Assembly: GCA_033558025.1 (NCBI GenBank) | Contig: JAUCEF010000012.1 | Location: 3,348,001 to 3,412,000, forward strand | DNA: 64,000 nucleotides | Source of the DNA: Phytophthora sp. 'mugwort' | Lineage: Eukaryota > Oomycota > Peronosporomycetes > Peronosporales > Peronosporaceae | Reading direction: 5' to 3' | Part shown: positions 31,201 through 37,900 of the stretch, piece after piece | Numbering within the stretch: the first letter of the stretch is position 1 | Layout of the letters: each line of letters starts with the position of its first letter | The notes under the pieces: model-generated | What the model saw: only the letters and a program-made list of their open reading frames with translations | Database searches by the model: none | What the model was told of the DNA's origin: nothing | Program-made: the position numbers and the translations under genes

Positions 31201-34200
31201 TGGTTCGGTGGTCCAGCTGTGTGGGTTGGATCCGGTCGAGGTGGCGACGACTGCGTCGCAAAAGGCTGCAGCAGCTCGCGGATGCGATCGGGGATGGCGG
31301 CGATGTATCCTTCTCCCGTCGCCCAACTATCCGCATCCGTGATCCGGCTAGCCATGCTCGTGGCGAAGGTCTCCAGAGCCGCTGCTGCCGCGTCATGCTC
31401 ATCGTCCGTCAGCTGCCGCAGTCGAAGTCGAGGTTGCCGCGTGGGGGCCGAGTTGGAGCCAATAGGCAGAGTGGGGAACACCTCGCCCCCATCACGCGCA
31501 GCAATTTCGGCTTCGACGTCCATGTCAGCGGCTTCTGCATTGACGGTGGCGTGGGCATCGGGAAGTCGTCTAGCCACTGGAGGTGCTGGGTTCGGCGTGG
31601 GCGCTGTCGTCGGGGCGAAGCATGTCGCCATGTCGCCGTCGTGGGGGCCACACTCCATGCGCGTCCGGCATTGGTCCAGTGCCCTGTTGGCCAGGCGGTC
31701 AGCTTGGCCGTTGGCTTTGCGATCAATGTGCCGCAGCCTGTGCCAAGCAAGTCGTCGCAGCGCGTGTCGAACTCGGTTCCGCAGCCCTCGGAGCCGTCCA
31801 TTGGTGCACCCGAAGGAGCCCCGCACTTGCGCCAACACCAGGTTGCTGTCGCCCTCGATCAGCAGTCGGGAGGCGCCGTGGTGTAGCGCGCTCTGCACGC
31901 CGAGCAGCAGCGCCGTGTATTCGGCGGTGTTGTTCGTCTCGCTGCTTCTCGGCATGTAGTGCGAGCACGTCCACACCACAGCGCCACTTGGGTCGAAGAG
32001 TGCTGCACCGGCGCCGCCCGGGCCTGGGTTACGGCGGCAGGCGCCGTCGAAGCGCAGTACCCACGGCTGGAGGTCGTCCGAGCCGCTGTCAACGTCCATC
32101 GTGACCGTGACCGGAGTTTCAGCAGCTTCGGGTGGCACCGGTGCTGGCAGTGGTGCCACCTCTTGGAGCTGGCTTGGCGGTCTTGGTGCTCGGCGTGCCG
32201 CTCGGGTCAGTATCACTAGTGGGCGTGGGCCCCACCGAGTCGAAGTCCGGCTTGGGGCCCTCGCTGACTCGAGCGACATGCTGCTGGGAGGCGCTGTGGG
32301 CGAGGTGCCGGCGGTGGCCTCCAGTCTCGCGATGGCAGCAGCTCCGATTGCGCGTGGGCTTGGGCCCCATCTCGTGGTTCGCTGAGTCGGAGCTGCTGTC
32401 GGTGTAGGTCGTCGAGCTGTCGGGGCAGCAGTCGTTTGCTCGCCGGTCACCAGCCGAGCGATGGCCGCTGCTCCGACGGCTCGGTGTCGTGGCCCCCATC
32501 GCGTGGGTCTGGCCGTAGGCTGGGCAGAAGAGGCGTCCGGCATGTCCTCGTCCGCTGCGAGCTCGAGCATCAGGTCGTCCTCGGCGTCCTGCATCAGGGC
32601 GTCCAGGTCGACCGCAGGGCACGAGCTCGAGCTGTTGAGTCGGCGGCGCTTGCCACCGACACGAACTTCGGGGGGCGGAGACAGTGGGCACCGCACGGGG
32701 GGGACGTGTCGGTGCCCGTCTTGAACAGCAGCGGGAGGCATGGCGCTCTGTTGGGCGGCGGTGTCTGCCACCGCGATGTCGCTTGATGCGGCTGTCGCAG
32801 TGACAGGCACCGCCGCGGCGAGGGGCTTGGTAGGTCTTGGGGCCTCCTCGCCGCGGAGGGAACGAGCACGAGCTGTAGTCGTCGTTGGGGAGTCGCGTGC
32901 AGCAGCTTCGGCCGCGTAGGCGCTCTGCGCGCAAGCCTGGGCATGCTTCGTCGCTGCTGCACGCGACTTGAAGCCGATGCCGCACGTGCACCCGCTGTGG
33001 AAGTGGTCCACGAAGCGGGTGCCACGATGCGCTGTGCGTCGATGGACGACGAGCGCCGCAAGATCGCGGACGATGTGCGCGCACAACGCGCACTCGAAAG
33101 CAGCAGCGTTGTGCGCGTACACCGTCAGCACCGGGTCCTCGAGGCCGTTGGCCGGCCGAGGGTGGTAGATCGGAGGTCCCGGTACTTGAGCGTCCTCGCC
33201 GCACTCGTCATCTTCGTTGTCGCCCTTGGTCTCCTCGTCGTAGCGTCCGTCGCTGCTGAACTCGTCGCCGTACTTGGGCGCCATATGCGCGCGAGCCGTA
33301 GGTGCTTGGTCTTGTCGTGGCTCGGCGCGCACGTGGCGCTCCACGGCAGCGCGGTCAGCAGGGGGTGCTGCATCGTCAGCTGCGGCTGCGGCTACTTGGG
33401 GGGAAGCAGCAGCCGCAGCTGGGGATGGGGGAGGGCTTGCCGGAGTGCTGGGCACGACCTGGCCGGGCAGCACGCAAGCCGCCCTGCCGGGTGGGGATCC
33501 AGCACTCGCGAGGGGTTGTGGGCCTTGGGCAGCGGCGGCGTGGACATCCAGCGCGTCCTCGCCGTCGCTGGAGATGTCGCTGGGGCCGGGGGAGCCGCCC
33601 AGGGCACGCGCCGTGGCGGCTGTAAGTGCCTGTCCCCGCGCTACCCGGCCGGGCAGCCTGCCTGCCGCCCTGCCGGGTGGGGACAGCAAAGCGCGGGGGG
33701 TCCTGGGCGGCGGAGAGGCGAAGATGGGCTGGGGGGCGTCGGCAGCGTCGGCTCGGGGCTCGTGGAGGCCGGTGGCAGCCTCCGGCGTGGACTTGGGGGC
33801 GACGAAGAGTGCTTGCCCCGGCACGACCCGATCGGGCAGCCTGCCGGTCGCCCTGCCGGGTCGTGCCACATCGCAGGGGGGAAACGAGGGGGGCCTGGCA
33901 GGCGGACGAGCGAGAGGAGCGTCTTGGCTCTCCGTAGGACCCGGGCCGGGGTCCAACGGAGGTCTTGGGGCTCCAGGAGAGCCAGCGGCAGCGCCGCCAT
34001 CGTGGACGTCCATGGTGGCGGGCGAGGCGAGCGGCGAGAACCCCTGCGAGGCCTGAGCGGCCAGGGATTCTCCCATAGTGGGGGCAAGTGCTTGGGGCCC
34101 AGGCCCGTCCATGGGATGGCCCGGGGGCTCGAAGCTGGTCGCCGCCGTCGCGAAACGACGCGACGTTGAAGCCGCGAGGCTGGCTTCATCTTGGGCCCCA

Positions 34201-34553
34201 GAGGCCTCGGCCCGCGTCGCGGCTTGGCGTGCAATGGGCGCTGCGGGTCCTGAACCCGTGCCCGAAGTTGCAGCAGTTGAAACGCCGCCGGTGCCGAGCA
34301 GTGGCACCGCGCGTGGAGGGTCCGGCGGCTCGATTTCCGGCTCAGGCGAGCCCAAAACGGGGGCGGTAATGTGTAACCGAACCCCTAGCTCGCCAGAGCC
34401 GGGACTGGTGTACCCATCAGTCAGCCGCTCCGAACAGTCGCCGGATGACGCGCTGTAGAAAGACGCGTCACTGGCGAGGCTGGAGTGACTGGCCGTGGAG
34501 CACTCGCTGTCCGTAGACGGGGTGCGCTCCCTGATTGGCCAAAACAGACGCAT
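28203..34553 (-). CDS. Unit 6 retrotransposon polyprotein (Utopia-like), intact, 2,116 residues: zinc fingers, RNase H, RT, CCHC, RLE
   Basis: The protein copies its own RNA into DNA by target-primed reverse transcription. Residues count from the ATG at 34553, the first in frame; the open frame itself begins about 200 nt further upstream without an ATG. Residues 1-420 are Ser/Ala/Pro-rich with three PGRA peptide repeats (232, 293, 355). A C2H2 finger has C488, C491, H504 and H509; a C2HC finger has C522, C524, H537 and C541. TRWGP repeats start at 684, 727 and 772. RNase H spans about 829-960 (D836, E878, D902, H942, D952). RT spans about 1270-1600, with motif A D1419, QGCPLSP 1479-1485 and YADD 1520-1523. 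The CCHC knuckle is C1901, C1906, H1914, C1919. The RLE has D1971, D1986 and K2010..K2013-Y2014 and would nick the target. The RNase H resembles the plant/archaeal type (I.R..N..AD.LAN). The U2 target is inferred from the junctions. TAA is at 28203-28205. Variants here are LPGRVARG in the second PGRA repeat and DQCRTRM after RNase H. Confidence 0.93.
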   Translation of the reverse strand: MRLFWPIRERTPSTDSECSTASHSSLASDASFYSASSGDCSERLTDGYTSPGSGELGVRLHITAPVLGSPEPEIEPPDPPRAVPLLGTGGVSTAATSGTGSGPAAPIARQAATRAEASGAQDEASLAASTSRRFATAATSFEPPGHPMDGPGPQALAPTMGESLAAQASQGFSPLASPATMDVHDGGAAAGSPGAPRPPLDPGPGPTESQDAPLARPPARPPSFPPCDVARPGRATGRLPDRVVPGQALFVAPKSTPEAATGLHEPRADAADAPQPIFASPPPRTPRALLSPPGRAAGRLPGRVARGQALTAATARALGGSPGPSDISSDGEDALDVHAAAAQGPQPLASAGSPPGRAACVLPGQVVPSTPASPPPSPAAAAASPQVAAAAADDAAPPADRAAVERHVRAEPRQDQAPTARAHMAPKYGDEFSSDGRYDEETKGDNEDDECGEDAQVPGPPIYHPRPANGLEDPVLTVYAHNAAAFECALCAHIVRDLAALVVHRRTAHRGTRFVDHFHSGCTCGIGFKSRAAATKHAQACAQSAYAAEAAARDSPTTTTARARSLRGEEAPRPTKPLAAAVPVTATAASSDIAVADTAAQQSAMPPAAVQDGHRHVPPVRCPLSPPPEVRVGGKRRRLNSSSSCPAVDLDALMQDAEDDLMLELAADEDMPDASSAQPTARPTRWGPRHRAVGAAAIARLVTGEQTTAAPTARRPTPTAAPTQRTTRWGPSPRAIGAAAIARLEATAGTSPTAPPSSMSLESARAPSRTSTRWGPRPLVILTRAARRAPRPPSQLQEVAPLPAPVPPEAAETPVTVTMDVDSGSDDLQPWVLRFDGACRRNPGPGGAGAALFDPSGAVVWTCSHYMPRSSETNNTAEYTALLLGVQSALHHGASRLLIEGDSNLVLAQVRGSFGCTNGRLRGLRNRVRHALRRLAWHRLRHIDRKANGQADRLANRALDQCRTRMECGPHDGDMATCFAPTTAPTPNPAPPVARRLPDAHATVNAEAADMDVEAEIAARDGGEVFPTLPIGSNSAPTRQPRLRLRQLTDDEHDAAAAALETFATSMASRITDADSWATGEGYIAAIPDRIRELLQPFATQSSPPRPDPTHTAGPPNQQPTRPQQDQQRRWRRRRPPRVTREQREHRLDEALDNMEAVQRATPDDQKAVRNARRRVGRIRSALALQRLRQEFAKDEAKCVEKIMKRTSAEAAMEEHPESCPIDREELHRYFTGTNTPRTNFNYDGDGGEEFRDALANSEAATAEATAFEEEITLDEVEDQLTRAAVTSSPGHDGIGYDVYRRFAAQLVPLLHAAYQFCWLHRRVPALWKVGIVRLIHKKGDPMQPANWRPICLQPTIYKLYSGLLARRLSRWLERNNLLPISQKGFRAFNGCHEHNFVATTLLDQTRRRHRRLYQVWYDLRNAFGSLPQDLMWRVLRDLGVNTGFTSRCQDIYQDSAFVVMNAAGGATDPVRQEVGVYQGCPLSPLLFIAALVPLLRRLEELEDVGVPLAEGVRPCATAYADDLKVFSDSAAGIRKCHGVVARFLKWTGLRANPAKCASLAVTTNARSNPTRDDSVRLELHGDIIATLSLQDSYRYLGVGDGFDHVRHRLQLEPKIQQIKREAVALMQSGLAAWQVVKALKTYVYPKVEYALRHLRPLQSQLQGFDRAVVRGLRHLLRLPQSATTEFFYTPTSGGGLGLQSLVEMHQALQVAHAWQMLHSKDPAIIAVAKAQVGQVARKRYRLHEEHWRGRDDELARLFLNSELAASPHAEVLRRNGDIGSLWVDVQRILLNNNLRLEDRDDADGQDTLGLRVPHHTKWLDHKSVLRHVKLHMKIRHQTRWKGMVDQGKTVRVHGGLGAKFVATGAGLSDAEHRFGIQARLNQVDTNSVLKRRRLRANHHCRDPACSSAETLPHVLNHCASNMDAIRQRHDDALEQIGSKIRGALDRAKSTTELRLNQTVPEYTGAALRPDIVLRNVTAKTMVIADLAVTFEDQAAGARHSSLQFSHDYKTLKYQPIVAELRLKGWRVKTAAIVYGSLGSVQPSNFKTYTEHLQLHKRESRQLDIQLSSHCIRASHRIWGWHCRRHRERQASGHSSRASRGSGGTPRRTSQAEARR
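32190..32505 (-). repeat. Three TRWGP repeats between the zinc fingers and RNase H (reference unit 6)
   Basis: The protein reads TRWGPRHRAVGAAAIARL, then TRWGPSPRAIGAAAIARL, then TRWGPRPLVILTRAARR, starting at residues 684, 727 and 772 from the ATG at 34553. The first two are nearly identical and the third has diverged after TRWGP. This is an internal duplication in a basic linker; I recognise no known domain. A role in binding RNA or target DNA is possible given its position between zinc fingers and RNase H. Confidence 0.6.
33443..33507. repeat. GC-rich palindromic cassette A inside the coding region (reference unit 6)
   Basis: Perfect 9-bp inverted arms GAGTGCTGG (33443-33451) and CCAGCACTC (33499-33507) enclose a core with CGGGCAGC and GCCGCCCTGCCGGGT. 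On minus it encodes the third PGRA peptide repeat (PGRAACVLPGQVV). Counterparts in other units lie at the same distance from the U2-like fragment, for example 6548-6612 in unit 2. Confidence 0.7.
33630..33686. repeat. GC-rich palindromic cassette B inside the coding region (reference unit 6)
   Basis: The arms are CTGTCCCC (33630-33637) and GGGGACAG (33679-33686), extended by ACCCGG and CCGGGT after a 5-nt bulge. It has the same core as cassette A but different outer arms. It encodes the second PGRA peptide repeat in the same reading frame. In unit 2 it is at 6735-6791. Confidence 0.7.
33820..33867. repeat. GC-rich palindromic cassette C inside the coding region (reference unit 6)
   Basis: Perfect 11-bp arms GGCACGACCCG (33820-33830) and CGGGTCGTGCC (33857-33867) surround the shared core. 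It encodes the first PGRA repeat (PGRATGRLPDRVVPG). In units 9 and 10 one core G is A, giving LSDRVV. In unit 2 it is at 6925-6972. Confidence 0.7.
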
Positions 34554-34567
34554 CTGTGATTGGCCAA
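34532..34567 (-). promoter_or_regulatory. Paired CCAAT-type boxes around the first ATG (reference unit 6)
   Basis: An 11-bp direct repeat TGATTGGCCAA (plus strand) occurs at 34532-34542 and 34557-34567 with a 25-bp period, so minus reads TTGGCCAATCA twice. The first ATG (34551-34553) lies between them, in CAGATGCGTCTG. CCAATCA is the usual core of NF-Y-type CCAAT boxes, so this could be an internal promoter of the element. The pair recurs at the same place in every unit (912-922 and 937-947 in unit 1). If it is a promoter, the real start of translation may be a later ATG. Confidence 0.45.
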
Positions 34568-34639
34568 GGGGGACAAAAGGCAACCGATGGACAGCCGAGG
34601 AGAAGTGTAAAAAAGAAGCAAGCGTTGTAGTTGGCCTCG

Positions 34640-34776
34640 CGGGGGAAAGGTGAACGCCCCCGGAGACCGCCCCGACGTCGCCCAGCAAGCCGGCCGACGA
34701 CGGGAGTTCCAAAAATGAGAGTGAAAAAGTTCGCTGACAAACAGCGAAAATCAGTTTTCACACTGATTAGAACAGA
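34640..34776 (-). ncRNA. U2 snRNA 3' fragment, junction of units 7 and 6
   Basis: Identical by eye to the reference; the Sm site is at 34709-34716. An in-frame TGA for the unit 6 polyprotein lies at 34758-34760, inside stem IIa. From there leftwards the U2-like fragment is open in frame with the polyprotein. Confidence 0.72.
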
Positions 34777-34928
34777 ATATGTGTTCCTATTTACCAGTTA
34801 GTAACCTCTCCGTAACTAAAAATGTAAGCTAAACTATGCATGTCACTAAAGGGAGGGTGCTTGTATCTTCCTGGGTTCTTGAAGGGCGGTTCCCTACCTG
34901 GGTAGTGCCCTGTCGGTCGATGACCAGC

Positions 34929-37900
34929 TTATCGCCGTGCCTCTGCCTGCGATGTGCGCCGCGGGGTCCCCCCAGACCCGCGCGACGCTCGCGAGGAATG
35001 TCCGCTTGCTTGGCGCTCGCGGTGACGTCGGCAGTGCCAGCCCCAGATGCGGTGGCTGGCACGAATGCAATGGCTCGACAGCTGGATGTCCAGCTGCCGA
35101 GACTCGCGCTTGTGGAGCTGCAGGTGCTCCGTGTAGGTCTTGAAGTTGCTGGGCTGCACCGAGCCCAGCGACCCGTACACGATGGCGGCGGTCTTAACCC
35201 GCCACCCCTTGAGCCGCAATTCGGCCACGATCGGTTGGTACTTGAGTGTCTTGTAGTCGTGGCTGAACTGCAGCGAGGAGTGGCGGGCCCCGGCCGCCTG
35301 GTCTTCAAACGTGACCGCCAAGTCGGCGATCACCATCGTCTTGGCGGTCACGTTGCGCAGCACGATGTCCGGTCGCAGCGCTGCGCCTGTGTACTCGGGC
35401 ACCGTCTGGTTCAGGCGCAGCTCCGTGGTCGACTTGGCGCGGTCCAGTGCGCCGCGGATCTTGGACCCGATCTGCTCCAAGGCGTCGTCGTGACGCTGCC
35501 TGATGGCGTCCATGTTGGACGCGCAGTGGTTAAGAACATGGGGCAGCGTCTCCGCCGAGGAGCAGGCCGGATCGCGGCAGTGGTGGTTGGCCCGAAGGCG
35601 CCTGCGCTTGAGCACCGAGTTGGTGTCGACTTGGTTGAGGCGGGCCTGGATGCCGAACCTGTGCTCCGCATCCGACAGGCCCGCCCCCGTCGCCACGAAC
35701 TTCGCGCCGAGGCCGCCGTGGACACGCACTGTCTTGCCTTGGTCCACCATCCCCTTCCACCGGGTCTGGTGGCGGATCTTCATGTGCAACTTCACGTGCC
35801 GCAACACCGACTTGTGGTCGAGCCACTTGGTGTGGTGCGGCACGCGAAGGCCGAGCGTGTCCTGGCCGTCCGCGTCGTCGCGGTCCTCGAGGCGCAGGTT
35901 GTTGTTCAGCAGGATGCGCTGGACATCCACCCACAGCGAGCCGATGTCACCGTTGCGGCGGAGCACCTCTGCGTGGGGCGAGGCGGCGAGCTCGGAGTTC
36001 AAGAACAGGCGAGCGAGCTCGTCGTCACGCCCACGCCAGTGCTCCTCGTGTAGGCGGTAACGCTTGCGCGCTACCTGCCCCACCTGCGCCTTTGCCACTG
36101 CGATGATCGCCGGGTCCTTGGAGTGCAGCATCTGCCACGCGTGAGCCACCTGCAGCGCTTGGTGCATCTCCACCAGCGACTGCAGGCCCAGCCCGCCACC
36201 TGATGTCGGCGTGTAGAAGAACTCGGTGGTGGCGGACTGGGGTAGACGCAGCAGATGCCGCAACCCACGGACCACGGCGCGGTCGAAGCCTTGTAGCTGG
36301 GACTGGAGCGGTCGCAGGTGGCGAAGCGCATACTCCACCTTGGGGTACACGTACGTCTTGAGAGCCTTCACCACCTGCCACGCCGCCAGTCCCGACTGCA
36401 TCAGCGCCACCGCCTCCCGCTTGATCTGCTGGATCTTGGGCTCAAGCTGGAGGCGGTGCCGCACGTGGTCGAAGCCATCGCCCACCCCCAGGTACCGATA
36501 GCTGTCTTGGAGGCTGAGGGTGGCGATGATGTCGCCGTGGAGCTCCAGGCGCACGCTGTCGTCTCGGGTCGGGTTGCTGCGCGCGTTGGTTGTCACCGCC
36601 AGGCTGGCACATTTGGCTGGGTTCGCGCGCAGCCCGGTCCACTTGAGGAAGCGAGCGACAACGCCGTGGCACTTCCGAATGCCGGCGGCGCTGTCGCTGA
36701 AGACCTTCAGGTCGTCGGCGTATGCCGTGGCGCAAGGTCGTACACCCTCGGCCAACGGCACGCCAACGTCCTCGAGCTCCTCCAGGCGGCGTAGGAGCGG
36801 CACGAGTGCTGCAATAAACAGGAGGGGGCTGAGTGGGCAGCCTTGGTAGACCCCCACCTCCTGGCGCACCGGGTCCGTCGCTCCTCCAGCGGCGTTCATC
36901 ACCACGAAGGCCGAGTCTTGGTAAATGTCTTGGCAGCGCGAAGTGAAGCCAGTGTTGACACCGAGGTCGCGGAGCACCCGCCACATCAAGTCCTGTGGCA
37001 GCGACCCGAAGGCGTTCCGAAGGTCGTACCACACTTGGTACAGCCTTCGGTGGCGGCGGCGGGTCTGGTCCAGGAGCGTGGTTGCCACGAAGTTGTGTTC
37101 GTGGCAACCATTGAAGGCCCTGAACCCCTTCTGCGAGATCGGCAGCAGGTTGTTCCTCTCTAGCCAGCGCGACAGCCGACGTGCCAACAGCCCGCTGTAC
37201 AGCTTGTAGATAGTGGGCTGAAGGCAGATCGGCCTCCAGTTGGCCGGCTGCATCGGGTCGCCCTTCTTGTGGATGAGACGTACGATGCCCACCTTCCACA
37301 AGGCGGGCACGCGCCGATGCAGCCAGCAAAACTGGTACGCGGCGTGAAGGAGGGGCACAAGTTGGGCAGCGAAGCGACGGTAGACGTCGTAGCCGATACC
37401 GTCATGGCCAGGGCTGGATGTAACCGCCGCGCGCGTGAGCTGATCTTCCACTTCGTCCAGCGTGATCTCCTCCTCGAACGCGGTCGCCTCTGCTGTCGCC
37501 GCTTCAGAATTGGCCAGGGCATCCCGAAATTCCTCACCGCCATCACCATCATAGTTGAAGTTGGTCCGTGGCGTGTTGGTGCCAGTGAAGTAGCGGTGGA
37601 GTTCCTCGCGGTCGATCGGGCAGGACTCGGGGTGCTCCTCCATCGCCGCTTCCGCCGACGTTCGCTTCATGATCTTTTCCACACACTTGGCCTCGTCCTT
37701 GGCGAATTCCTGGCGGAGCCGCTGCAGAGCCAACGCTGAGCGGATGCGGCCCACTCGGCGGCGAGCGTTGCGGACGGCCTTCTGGTCATCGGGTGTCGCG
37801 CGTTGCACCGCCTCCATGTTGTCGAGGGCCTCGTCGAGGCGGTGCTCGCGCTGTTCCCGTGTGACTCGTGGTGGTCGCCGACGCCTCCATCGACGCTGTT

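Larger units (their letters stand above)
28051..34639 (-). mobile_element. Reference copy (unit 6) of the Utopia-like RLE retrotransposon, with intact reading frame
   Basis: This is the leftmost unit with an uninterrupted frame, and I use it as the reference. I set the 3' end of the element at 28051, where similarity to U2 snRNA begins on the other side of the junction. I set the 5' limit at 34639, just past the U2-like fragment that precedes the unit. The true 5' end is uncertain, because the reading frame runs on into the U2-like piece. Domain content (zinc fingers, RNase H, RT, CCHC, RLE) assigns it to the RLE-bearing, R2-like branch of non-LTR retrotransposons. RNase H in front of RT together with U2 at the 3' junction fits Utopia. 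No apurinic endonuclease domain and no LTRs are visible. Confidence 0.85.

Noticed and set aside
32943..34169. 408-codon plus-strand frame antisense to the zinc-finger and N-terminal region
   Set aside because: Low-complexity Gly/Arg/Ala composition; its length changes with the G-run indel on the coding strand. It is a shadow of the polyprotein.
28203..34553. Telomere-specific element such as SART/TRAS or Giardia GilM
   Set aside because: No telomeric repeats at any junction, and the endonuclease is RLE type with U2 sequence at the 3' flank. A location at a chromosome end remains possible but is not shown.
28051..34776. LTR retrotransposon or retroviral origin
   Set aside because: No long terminal repeats within a unit, no integrase or protease; the RT motifs and C-terminal RLE with CCHC knuckle are those of R2-group non-LTR elements.
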